64,000 bases of DNA, from the NCBI GenBank assembly GCA_016800925.1, contig JABCPU010000362.1:1-64000 (forward strand), in the 5' to 3' direction. A program made the translations under genes and the position numbers. Positions 31,614 to 42,248 of this stretch are shown piece by piece. This DNA comes from Suillus spraguei. Its lineage: Eukaryota > Basidiomycota > Agaricomycetes > Boletales > Suillaceae. Within the stretch, counting starts at the first letter, position 1. Each line of letters opens with the position of its first letter. The notes below the pieces were generated by a model. It searched no databases and had not been told where the DNA came from. It saw only the letters and a program-made list of their open reading frames with translations.

Positions 31614-32470
31614 CTACTGCCGATTGATGCCGAGCGCGTCTATCAATTCATGCGATGCTCGCATGGCATCCATTACCTCATCCACCGGTCCTTCCAACCG
31701 GGTCAACGCATCCAAGGCAAGATCGCCTTCCTCTACCTTTGTGAGCAGCATACTCTGCAAACCTTCTCCCAGCCGTTGCATATGTTCCCTGATGCAGCGG
31801 ACTTGGTGGAGTAAGGGATCACTGCCGGTGGGCATCTGGGGCAGCTTTGGGATCAGGAGATGACCCGCAGGCTGGGCATACACAAAGATCAGAGAAATCC
31901 TGCCGATTCCGAAGAGAAGTGCTCACCAGCTGGTCGAAATGCTCCTCAACCAACTCCTTGACCTCAAGGAGGGAGATGCGGTTGGGCATCTGAAAAGGAC
32001 CGAGGTCGAAACGATCCTTCCACCAGCAATAAGCATATAGATTGACAATTCGGCAGCGGACCGTGATGTCTCCATCCACCATGCAGTCGAATTTTTCGAA
32101 TGCATCGTAGAGTTTGTTGTCGTCCAGGGTTCCGATCTGCCAACATGCCAAGATCCGGACGACATCACAAAGATACATAGGCATGGAAGAGCTGACACTA
32201 CTGGCCGCGCACATGTTTATGAAAGGGAACACGAACCGCTGCGGAACATCTCGGGAGCTGAAACACTGGGACCAAAATATATACACCCACCTCGGCTTCC
32301 CATACCAGATGACGGACAAATTGCGAACGGTAATCATCGGTCCGGGTCACATGACTTCGGTGGAGAGAGAGCCGAATGCTGGTAAATCGGGAGGTGGCAT
32401 ACTCCAAGATGTTGGCGGCATCCCAGAGTGACAATGTAGAGTCCTCCGATCTGTAAAGGTCATTAGACAT
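31614..32470 (-). CDS. Unknown 249-aa protein beside the oxygenase
   Basis: Three exons (32291-32470, 31927-32238, 31614-31871) give an uninterrupted 249-aa frame; the 52 bp and 55 bp introns have GT-AG ends and correct phase. No domain is recognised. Residues ~1-60 are mixed helix (LSLWDAANILEYATSRF), ~60-165 are rich in aromatic and Cys residues (VRCRIVNLYAYCWWKDRFDL), and the C-terminus is a long amphipathic helix (LGEGLQSMLLTKVEEGDLAL, then VDEVMDAMRASHELIDALG) that could pair in a coiled coil. It shares strand with the oxygenase downstream. Function unknown. Confidence 0.65.
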
Positions 32471-32479
32471 TTTGAAGAC

Positions 32480-33385
32480 TAAATGATATTAAAGGGATAG
32501 TGTTTTGTATCACAGTAGGGAGGGAGTGCGGCGCATAAATAGACGGAGCTGGAAAAGGCCACAGCAAACCTTATTGTTTAAACGTGGCTATTGTGCCACA
32601 TTGACATATGGAGAATGAAAGTCCAACATTATGCTTGCCCAGTGGACCAGATGCGATTACCTTATAAACACCGCAAAATATGTGACAAGTCCATTCGGGA
32701 TCACCCGAATGATATATTGCGTACCCGAGAACTACCGAGAGGAGAGTTGCCGCGTGCATACATACCATCCGGAATTGACAAGATAGAATTAATGCCCGCT
32801 CTGATCCTCCGATATGACTTACCGAATATCAGTATGTATTACAAGCAATCTTGCCGTAATTACATCAAATGTTCTTCCCGATGCCGGAATACAATTCTCA
32901 GCGATTCAATTGAAATTCCGGGTTGACTTTCGAGAAGCTGGTATCGGCTGCATCAGCCAGCACCCGATACACCTGAACCTGTCCAACTGCATAACATCTA
33001 TGCTCATCCGGATCTCGGTTGCTTGTGACTACTTCCGCTCTCGCCAGCCATGCTCTGCTTTTGAATACAAAGAAATCAACGGTCCATCACTTTGATGCTC
33101 CACCAACAATAACTATTCGGCTAACCAGTAGCTCACTGACTTCGGAGCTAATGGACTTTGTCGACTATCGGGGGAATTTGTGAGGGGAAGATATCATATG
33201 TATTGAGCACTTACATTCGGTCATCGATCGCTGCTGGTGGAATCAGCCTGCACCTCGAATGACCAAAACCACGGAAGAATAGATTTTCTTTGCCCCCGGG
33301 CATTTGGGTCAGCGACTGCCAAACTCGTCCTCAAATCTTTCTGTTCCAACTGCCGATATTTCTGCAATTCATTGCAGGCCTCTAA
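32480..33385. other. Intergenic, no gene seen
   Basis: No convincing frame. It likely includes the promoter of the 249-aa gene. Confidence 0.45.
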
Positions 33386-33800
33386 TTTGACTAGCTGCTG
33401 CCGACAGTAGTGTAAATGGGACTGTTGAGCCTGATCGCCCGCTCAACGATTCAGAGACACAAGATGAGGCAGAAGGAAAACAGCCGATACCACACACCTC
33501 GGCAGCTTGGAAGAAACGCCCTCTCGAAGACTCGTAAGAAGATTCAGAAGTCGAGGAACCAAAAGAGAAGGTAAAACCTCCTGCGAAAAACATGGGTGAT
33601 AGAGACATCAGCAGCGGAAACCTGTTCGCAAGGTTGGTCCTGCTTCTCGCGCTGGTGAAACATCACGCCGGGATTAGATTCAGCAGTCGGGCGGCAAAGA
33701 GGGTGTCTCATCCATTCTGCCGAACTCCGCCCAGTCTGCCTGCAGATCTAGTGCCGATATTGAATAATCCGGGAGGGAATAGAAAATAACCAGAGCAGAT
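33385..33800 (+). pseudogene. Fragment of an acidic/basic nuclear-type protein
   Basis: A + strand frame reads VEPDRPLNDSETQDEAEGKQ, TSAAWKKRPLEDS, a stop, then EDSEVEEPKEKVKPPAK followed by a frameshift. Charged composition and the KRPLEDS/KVKPPAK words resemble the linker of the Cys-cluster gene at 35.8-38.2 kb and of other lineage-specific nuclear proteins. It is too short and broken to classify. Confidence 0.3.
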
Positions 33801-33959
33801 CTCGTTCCTGATCCATTGGTTGGAGGGTATGCATCGCAAAACGCACAAGGAGTCAGACAAAGAAACCGGCACCAGCCAAAAGCGCTCATAAAGCAACAAG
33901 ACATTAACCAGACTACACATCTTAAACTAGGTACATAGAATGATCATATTTATATACAA

Positions 33960-35381
33960 TTACTGTTCCCTGTCCACTTTTTCAAGATCCTTCACCAAAA
34001 TATCTAGCGGATCCATTACCCCATTGTAGATATGTATCAGTCGGGTGATAGAGAGAATATCCTCTCCAACCTCAGTCACCCGATTCCTCGCCTCGTTGTA
34101 TGCGCCGAACAACCGGGAATTAGCTCTCCTCACCCTTGAGGGAACAGAAGTTGTTCTAAGACCGTGAACGGCTGTCTGCATTATGCAATGTATTTGTGCA
34201 TCATCTCAAGTTGAATACATCAGTCATGATGAAATTGATGCCAAAGTTCACTCACCGTTTGTATGGCCAAAAGCATTCAACCTCCGGAGAGCATGGGTCA
34301 AGGCTGCTTCTGCATGCTGAATGGCGTCGGGTGTAGAATTTGATGGTGCCGGCCATGCATCTGAAGTGAGGACAGGTGCGGACGCATCTGTATCCTGATC
34401 GCTCACAGGTAAGTCTGAGCTAGAGGTCAGTGGACTCGAATTAGACTCCACCTGCCGCTCTTCTGCACGATCCACGGAACCAGTGTCGTTCCACCCGACG
34501 CCATCAGCCTCATCGATGTCAATAGCTGAGGTAACACCATGATTGTTATGAGAGCTCTGGAAATATAACATTTACCGTTACAGCTTTGATCCCCACATAC
34601 ATCGGCAGCATCCCACCCGAGATCGTATTCACGGTCGAAGTCGGTAGTTGAGTCTAATGTCCAGGGTAAGTGGATATTCTCACAAGGAAAAGACCACCTT
34701 ACTTGACGGTTGCATAATCTCGGGTTGCGGCACCGAAGCATTGCTAGCGGGCGTTCCGTCCCACCCGAGGTCATGGCTTGCCTCCAGGTCGACTCCTACA
34801 GACGCGCCGACCGTCGTACCCGAATCAGCATGGCCCGCCTCGGCTACAGAATCCCACCCGAGGTGATAACTAGCCTCCATGTCGATAATCTCCTCAGACA
34901 TCGGGGCCGAATCAATATCGCCCGCATCGGTTAGAGAATCCCATCCGAGGTCGTAACTGGCATCCATGTCGATGTCGATGTCGGCAGGAGTGGCAGCTCC
35001 ATGTTTGCTGACCCATTCATTATCACACATGGCTAGAAGTCACGTGCAATAGAAGCCGAGATTACTACATATAGACTTACTTGTAAGTTCACCGACGATA
35101 TCATTTGCGCCAGCAGATGCTTTGTCGTATGGGCATTGAGGGTCTCCTGGTTGATCTATTTCGGGCGATATCCGATACTCTGACGAATCAGTGTGATTTG
35201 TGATCACATTTTAAAATAAACTTACTTTGCATCTTCATTCCGTCAAATTTTGACTTGTGAATTTTCGGAGGCTTCCAATAGGCTATGGGAGCAAAGTTAC
35301 CTCACCATTCTCAACGAGCTTCTTGCGTCTGAACTGAATGCGACTCACATGTTTTTGGAACAGGATGAGGTCTAGTTGCAT
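33960..35381 (-). CDS. Unknown 386-aa protein with repeated LGWD motifs
   Basis: Seven exons (35306-35381, 35226-35282, 35081-35179, 34703-35032, 34601-34653, 34256-34556, 33960-34204) sum to an exact 386-aa frame. Start MQLDLILFQKHVSRIQF. An N-terminal basic part (FRRKKLVEN, WKPPKIHKSKFDGMKMQKYR) is followed by an acidic middle with a repeated block: DMDASYDLGWDSLTDAG, DMEASYHLGWDSVAEAG, DLEASHDLGWDGTPAS, DFDREYDLGWDAAD, and a weaker DIDEADGVGWND. After a Ser/Asp-rich linker, a helical C-terminus (RRLNAFGHTNG, RLFGAYNEARNRVTEVGEDI) closes the protein. The repeats could be short linear docking motifs. No family recognised. It is divergent from the 35.8 kb gene across ~420 bp. Confidence 0.72.
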
Positions 35382-35803
35382 GTGAAGGTGGTGTGAAGTG
35401 GACGCGGCGTGACGACATAATGGGAGGAAATGTGATTTTCGAATAGAATGTGCCTGAATTTAAGGAAGTTACACGCACCACTCGGGTGGACACGAGGAAC
35501 AATGAACTTCGAAGAATTCACGGTAGAACGGCTCCACGAAGCAGTTGTGGACACGTGCAACAATCAAAATTCAACATTTCTCACGATAGGCGCCGAGATT
35601 GCGCCACTAATGTAATTTTATTGATCTTCTGCCCACATCGGGAACCATAATGGCCGATAACGTCACAGACCAGGGCCGAGTTATCTCAATGTGTCGTTCC
35701 CTATAAATACTCGGCCCTTGCCCTCACTTTTCACTCCCGAACTACATACTCGTACTTTAATATTTTTGTAACCGAATACTCCTTACCCCAGTTATATCTC
35801 ATC
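35382..35803. promoter_or_regulatory. Shared intergenic region between divergent genes
   Basis: This 422 bp spacer lies between the minus-strand LGWD gene and the plus-strand Cys-cluster gene. CTATAAATACTCGG at 35701 is a good TATA-like element about 100 bp before the + strand ATG. Coordinated control of the two genes is possible but not shown. Confidence 0.45.
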
Positions 35804-38227
35804 ATGTCTGCTTCACAACTTGCCGATGCTGCCCTGGATGCTGCGATGGAGGACATCCGGCACTTGATTGCAAGATCTATGAAGTTGCAGGTGGGTCATC
35901 CGAATGCTATGGTGTTCGCGCACGACATCGCAAAAATTATTGTAAGTTGTTAGGATTTAATCATAGTGACCTATAACTTATTGTATTTCATTAAGGCACG
36001 ATCATTAAGGGAGCATGGGGAAGCCTCCACCTCGTTCTCCCCGATGCTGCTGTCTTGTGCAGCCGAAATTCGCGACCACAGCGATTCTGTGACGCGAAAA
36101 ATCGTTACTCTCCCTGACTGGTCTGCTGTCCGTATGGACGACCCGCGTATCACCCGTCACCCGCGATTCGCGAAGACCATTGGGTATCGGCAGCCAGATC
36201 AGGCTACTCCCCCACCCACCATTGCGGCTCTTACTGAGCCATCAGTCAGTCCCACCTTCCCACCTGCTACGATGGCACCATCTCCCGTCCTGTCACCGGT
36301 GCCGATGGACACGTCTGATCCGGCAGGTGCAGCCGCGCCCAAGTTTAACTTGTTTGTTGCCGGCAAAAAACGCAAGGCCAAAGACCATGGGGAGGACATT
36401 CAAGTGTCGAAGACTGAGCCCAAGGCGGTAAAGTCAGACCCAAAACCTCGGGAGGATATTGCAAGATCGTCTAAGAGGAGGAAGATTGCAAGGTCGAAGA
36501 AGTTTGTTAGTGATGATGAGCAGGATAATAATGGTGCCGTCATCTTTGTCAAGAAAGTAAGTGATACTTTTTTCATTCCAACCGCCTTGATTGACATTGT
36601 TAAGCCAGGAACAAGTGCACCCACCGGACATGTTGCGCCTGTTCCTGCCGCCAGTACCAGCAGCACATTGAGCAACTTGACCGATGTCGACGAGCTCGAG
36701 GAACCTCGACCGAGTTGTGCAGACTCTCCGGTCATAAGGGTAAGATCTTGTCATGTTCTGTCTTCGGTGATATAGATGTACTAACTGTTACATTTTCAGC
36801 CCGAGGATTGGTCTGATGATAACGCTGTCGCCACGACTGAATGGCCTTCACAACGCCTTCATTCGTCGACATGCGTCCGATGCATCAAGGAAGATCGCCC
36901 CTGCGTGGTCAGGCTCGGGAGAAAAATAGGAGAGATATGCAAGAGTTGCCCTGCCTGCGAGGACAGGAAGGTAAAATGCATCAGGCTAATTCCCGAGGCC
37001 GAAGTTGCACTGCGTGATATTACGGCGAAGAAGAAGGCTGCGGCTGCTTCTAAAGCAGCTGCCAAGGATGAGAAGAAATCCCGCGGTAGCAAACCAGCAA
37101 AATCGACAGCACCCTCGACCTCCCGCCCACGCTCAAAGAGATCGGTGAGTCGTGTGACTCGATCGATGGTCAAGACATCTCCTCCCGAAGATGAAACGGA
37201 GGATGAGGCTGGTCCATCAGCTGATGTCGATATCAACATGCAGGCTCCAACCAGCGGTAAGTGTTTTCACGGCTGGAACTACTCAGAGCTAATTTTTCAG
37301 ATGCACCCACTCCTCCCGATGTTGGGGATAAGTTAATTGATATCGGGGCAGAATGTCAGTTTGAGGATGTCGGGAACAATGGTAAGTCTTCTGCCGACTA
37401 TAATCCATTAATACTGACTTGATTTAGATGTGCAATTCCCTTCGGGCGATTTTGGGGGTGACACCGGCGCTCAATTAACCGACCTCCACACTCCTCCATT
37501 GAATATTGAACCCGAGGTACCAGCTCCTTACGTCGGAAGTGCTTGTACGGATCCTCCTGTCAATGATACAGATCCCCTGCCCACCTTGCAGGTCGATGCC
37601 CATCCTCCTCCCGTCATCCTCCAGCAGGTCATAGCAAGAGACCTTCTGCTAGGTATGGAGGCTCTCGGGAGGAGAATGGACGAGCTTCAGGTGTCGAACA
37701 ACATGGCGCAGATGGGCAAGCGGGTATCGGCATTGGAGCAGCACTGGGAGAGAAAATTTACTCTCCTCGAGGCGAAGGTCAGCAACCTCGAAATAAAGAC
37801 ACTCAACAACTCCATGATATCTGGAAACTTGGCCGGCCTCGTCAACTCCGTCCGCCCGCCCAACAACCCTAACCTGTCCTTCGCGCCTCCTCCCATTGCC
37901 GGGAGCAGTACTTCCCCTTATGGTGCTCTCCCTCCCTCATGGTGCCCTGGAAATGTTTCAACACCTGCTACCGTATATGAGCCATCGGTGTCTCATGCTG
38001 GTAGAAGGTACACGCATGCTTGGGATGAGTCCCATGCATCACCCGAACATCGGACCCGGCTGGTCCATCCGATTTACCGGGTGCTGCTTCAGCATCAGGA
38101 TCTGGCAAGAAGTAGTTACATAAATTTATTTGTACCATATCAGTTTATCAGTAGTTACAATGACCGGCGCAATTATGTGCATATATCTACTGCAATAGCA
38201 TCATGTATTATATCTCGGCTGCAATGA
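35804..38227 (+). CDS. Unknown 723-aa nuclear-type protein with Cys cluster and coiled coil
   Basis: Six exons (35804-35941, 35996-36556, 36605-36739, 36800-37256, 37301-37381, 37428-38227) sum to a frame of 723 codons. Residues 1-110 are helical (MSASQLADAALDAAMEDIRH). A Pro/Thr-rich linker leads to a basic stretch (SKRRKIARSKKF), a likely nuclear signal. Around residues 300-340 lies a Cys cluster, TCVRCIKEDRPCVVR then CKSCPACEDRKVKC, reminiscent of but not equal to Zn2Cys6. Ala/Lys-rich and acidic segments follow, then a coiled coil (LGRRMDELQVSNNMAQMGKR, VSALEQHWERKFTLLEAKV). The last ~45 codons past ~38100 look non-conserved, so the true stop could differ. Probably a DNA-associated protein; partner genes lie on the opposite strand. 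Confidence 0.68.
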
Positions 38228-38230
38228 ACA

Positions 38231-38888
38231 ATGTCGATGCATGTTGATCATTCATTTTTGTCGGTTTCGTTCTCACCCGACGGCACTCGCATTGTCACAG
38301 GTTCAAGGGATCGGACTGTTCGGCTGTGGGATGCTGCGATGGAGCAGCCAGTCGGTGAGCCCTTGCGAGAGCATACTCATTCAGTTTTGTCGGTCTCGTT
38401 CTCGCCAGACGGCAGTCGCATCGTTACTGGTTCAATGGGGTCGGACTGTTCGGCTGTGGGATGCTGCGACGGGGCACCTGGTTGCTGAACCATTGCGGGG
38501 GCACACCCATTCGCAGTGCGCCGTGTCAGATCCTTCACCATTCTTAGATGGACATCGCACGATCAAGGCCACCACTACCATGACATCGAACAGTTGGAAC
38601 AATCACTCCATTTCTTTATCCTCCAACTCCATCCACGCGCTGTGCAACATTTCTGAGTTAACGGAGGGAGCATACCATGACGACCGCAGTTCGACTCCCT
38701 TTGTCCTGGATGTTGACAGCGGATGGGTGGTCGGGCCCAAAGGTCGGCTGTTGTTCTGTGTACCACTCGGTTCTCGATACTTGTTTTATAACCCTAGAAT
38801 TTTATTGGTGATACCCAGAGGAGGTACTGAGCTTGATTTGACTTACATGGCACATGGACGACACTGGCAAAAGTGCCGAGAGGGGTGA
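38231..38888 (+). pseudogene. WD40-repeat protein C-terminal relic (NACHT-WD40 type)
   Basis: Two WD40 units are plain: HSFLSVSFSPDGTRIVTGSR then DRTVRLWDAAMEQPVGEPLR, and HSVLSVSFSPDGSRIVTGS then, after a one-base shift, DCS/RTVRLWDAATGHLVAEPL. A conserved tail follows (FVLDVDSGWVVGPKGRLLFC, IPRGGTELDLTYMAHGRHW), typical of the C-termini of basidiomycete NLR-like WD40 proteins. The effector and NACHT parts are absent, and the frameshift breaks the second repeat. It is a terminal fragment. Confidence 0.8.
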
Positions 38889-39111
38889 ACCTCAACCACC
38901 TTTCTGCTCCTCGCACTTACTCAAATCAACACCCGTAGATGTTAGTACCAATGATCACTGCAGCGGTACATCCATTATGGAGATTTCAGAAACCATTTAG
39001 CGACATCCCATCAAGCCCGCAACGATTGTCCAATGTTTCCAATAAATTATGCGTCTTTGCCTTCTTCCACTCTTCTCAGTAACTCTCATAATATCTGGGA
39101 ACCATTCCCAA

Positions 39112-39200
39112 AGCTACCAAGCGATTTGGTGAAGTTGGTGGTCACCTGCTCTCAGAGCCAACAGTCTACGAAGATTGATTTTTATTTCAGTAACGAAGCA
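39112..39200. repeat. Left copy of a shuffled inverted repeat
   Basis: ACCAAGCGATTTGGTGAAGTTGGTGGTCACCTGCTCTCAGAGCCAACAGTCTAC (39120-39173; read as consecutive short words) is followed by GATTGATTTTTATTTCAGTA and ACGAAGCAAG. Both blocks recur inverted at 40205-40350, but in the opposite relative order. Confidence 0.7.
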
Positions 39201-39372
39201 AGATAATGACAAGCGGTAAGATACAAACTTGATAAGAACAATGAGGCGCAGACGACTGTAGAACGAATGGAACGATCTGGCGAAGTGGACACTTGTCTCG
39301 TGTCTAGTACTAGTATACAAACCAAATTCACACACATCTCACTTTTCCCGGTCTGCTACATTGTCTCGCAGG

Positions 39373-39780
39373 ATGGCAAAGGCTCCTGCACGAGTGCGCA
39401 AGGTCAAGGAGCCTCGTAAACGCGGCCGTCCTCCGAAAAAGCAATCACAGCTCCCCAGTGGTACACAGGTGGAAGATCCTTCAAGTCAGGAAGTCGTCTC
39501 AAAGACTAAACCACGGCCACGGCCCATTCCACCAAAAAAAGCCTGGCACTTCGTCAGCAGCCACAATGCCAGGTGGATCCAGCTCCGCACCAGATGTCGG
39601 CGGAGCTCTCGTCGACAAAAATGAGTTGGTCGGGTCTATACTTGAGGCCAATCTGATACATGTACTCAGCACGTTTATCAAGGTTCCGCTCTCTTGCTTC
39701 TCGAGTGATCTATTGCACACATCAATCAAACATCATTGTCAACGAGACGAGAATCAAGACACTAACTTTCTTCCTTGAAT
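39373..39780 (+). pseudogene. AT-hook protein N-terminal fragment
   Basis: The frame starts MAKAPARVRKVKEPRKRGRP and continues PKKQSQLPSG; RKRGRPPKK is an AT-hook (minor-groove DNA binding). It continues KTKPRPRPIPPKK to a run of seven A (39534-39540), where the frame slips. In the next frame, SSAPDVGGALVDKNELVGSI continues to an exon-like end at ~39681. RPIPPKK resembles RPIPRKK in the ParB-like gene at 55.4 kb. Whether the homopolymer slip is real or a sequence error is unclear. Confidence 0.45.
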
Positions 39781-40008
39781 ATCCCGTGGATGAAGCGTTC
39801 GCCAGATGGTGGACAATGACGGGTGTTTCCCGCGAGCCTTGCTAATCTCATCACGGAGCTCATCTAGATACATATCACAGCTGCGGGACAAACAGCCATG
39901 CCTGTACTTTTATGTCAGAATTTGCACAGAAAGAGATTGAATATGGACGCACCTCGATATCTTCCAAGTCCATCATTCGAGTTCTACCATTCTTACCCCT
40001 CTAACTTT

Positions 40009-40410
40009 CTACGGCTTCCCAGTCAATTTATAGCATCGCGCAATCCTTTCTATTGTCGATTTGCTTGAACCAGTGTATGCCATGATTTCAGACGTGTCAA
40101 GGAGTGGTAGCATTCGGATGATAATTTCGCATAGTTCTTGCGACGATGTGTGACCTTTCATAGTGGGGTAAGGGAGACGTTTGACCAGAGAAAAAAGTGT
40201 TGTTGTAGACTGTTGGCTCTGAGAGCAGGTGACCACCAACTTCACCGAATCGCTTGGTTTTTTCGCTGGTCGTCTGCGTTCGATTTTTCTGATCAGTTTT
40301 GTCGCTTGGACCATGTAAATAGCTTGCTTCGTTGTTGAGATAAAAATCGATCTTTGTAGGACTACTTTTCGAAAACAAATGCACGCTTTTTTTGGAAAAT
40401 ACCGCCGGCC
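40009..40410 (-). mobile_element. Transposase N-terminal (HTH) relic
   Basis: A minus-strand frame ends with SQELCEIIIRMLPLLDTSEI then MAYTGSSKSTIERIARCYKL, which has the helix-turn-helix layout of Tc1/mariner-like transposases of basidiomycetes. No DDE catalytic part is present. The 5' part overlaps the right copy of the shuffled inverted repeat (40205-40350). Confidence 0.45.
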
Positions 40411-40565
40411 TCTCTTATTATGCAAACTGCTGTAATTAATGTTGAACTTTAACGCCCAGTACTGCACATGACAGCAGCAATGACTTATAAGCGGTCCGAC
40501 AACAAAGTGGGGATTCCGCTTCCCCACATTTCTCCTGCGCTTACTTCTTTTGTGACTGGCGCCTC

Positions 40566-42029
40566 ATGGGTGGAAGCCCCGAATGCTCCTGCTATACCGG
40601 TCCTACATCGTTTGCCTCCTTCGGCGATATCCCTGGCAATCTGTGTAGTCCTACAGATGATTGGCCACGTCCCTTTCGAAATTTGAACCATGACGCTGCC
40701 TGGGATCACCTGGCGGCAGCCTCCAACCTCCACAGCGTCAAATTTGACCCGACGGGACGGTGGCGTGCAGATGCCCTCAACTTCCAACCTTGCGCTGAGA
40801 CTCCCTCGCAAGACCGTTATGCAATTCAGCAGATACATATTCAGGGACGCGTTTGGACCCTGTCTGCAGTTTTTGATGGTAGGCACAAGTTTTGAGAATG
40901 TGCTTGGTCATTGTGTCATTACCAGGAATTATCCACAGGTCACCTGGGTAGCCATACCGTTGAGCATGTGGCCCATCACATGCCTATCATTGTGCGGGAA
41001 CACTTGGAGTTGATCACTCGGAAACACGGTGACCGTGTTGTACCGCCACCTTTAATTGCGGACATGTTTTCGATGGCCATTCGCGCTTTTGATGACGCCA
41101 TCGCCAATGACGTCCTGGAACTTTTCCCGGACGGTTTGTCATCTTTATCTCGCTTGTCGGACTTGCAGATCCAGGAAGTTCTCGATGATCAACTTTCCGG
41201 AGGCCAAAATTACACGAAGGCAAGGCTGTGTATGTATGGTACTACTGCACTCGTAGCTCTTGTTGACCCTGATTACCAAAATCTATGGCTTGCCAACCTG
41301 GGTGACTGCCAAGGACGTACGTAAAGCGTGACGATATTGTCCATCGTGACGGCTAACTTTTGAATTCAAGTGATGGTCTCAGAGACTGATCAAAAATCGT
41401 GGAACGTGGAAGTTTTGACGCAATTTCATAACGGGGAAAATCCGCTTGAGGTCCAGCGCGTCATGAACGAGCACCCTGGTGAGCCGGAGTGTATTGTGGA
41501 TAGTCGTGTGCTTGGAGCTATTGCACCCTTTCGATGCATGTTACATTCATATTTTCATACTTTACTATCCGCTGACCTACTCGATGATTGAACAGGTCTG
41601 GGAGACACCCCCTTCAAACAACCACCCGAGTTCACCCGACGTATTCTCTATAATTTATATCCTGGTCAGCACGACACATCTCCTTGGGAAGAATTCTTGA
41701 TGAGGAACCATACGCCTCCATATATTTCGTCCACGCCGGAAGTCACTCATTATCCCCTTGATCCATCCCCCCGAGCTCCTCGCAAATATCTTATACTCTG
41801 TTCAGATGGGTTCACAGACATATGTGGCACAAATCAACGTGCGATTGTTGATCAGTGGGCTCGTGCAGCCGCACGCAGTAACTCAAGAGAGCTAGATGAA
41901 AAGAGTCTGGCCCTCCGACTGCTTTGGCAGGCGCTTGGTAATGATCCGAAGAGCGTATCTCGTGTTCTGACTTTGAACATGGACTCACCTTGGTTAGATG
42001 ATGTGTCTATTGTTGTACAGTGTTTATAA
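40566..42029 (+). CDS. PP2C-family protein phosphatase
   Basis: Four exons (40566-40878, 40939-41316, 41371-41535, 41596-42029) give 429 aa in frame. Metal-binding and core motifs of PPM phosphatases are visible: VFDGHLGSHTVEHVAHHMP (DGHxG), CMYGTTALVALVDPDYQNLW, ANLGDCQGL, GAIAPFRCLGD, KYLILCSDGFTDI (SDG), and WLDDVSIVVQCL (C-terminal DD). The layout is closest to the pyruvate-dehydrogenase-phosphatase-like branch (yeast Ptc5/Ptc6), which is mitochondrial; no clear presequence is seen. The third intron uses a GC donor (TTTCGAT then GCATGT). The gene appears intact. Confidence 0.85.
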
Positions 42030-42248
42030 TGTATCATAGCGATAGTCTGAAGAGCCTACTTATTCTACGTTAACGTGCCTGCTAACCCACATGGCAATGT
42101 GGAGTGGAGTGGTTTATTTGCAATTTGTTGGACCTCCAACAAATAAAGACAAACAACGCTTGCTTCACTGGTTACCGGGTTGTCGTACAGGACACGGAGA
42201 CCACATGCTTGCCTCTTCCTAAATCATTGTATTGCCTTACGGAGGTTG

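Noticed and set aside
32814..33095. 93-aa + strand frame
   Set aside because: No domain, no repeat of the pattern and no splice partners; treated as chance.
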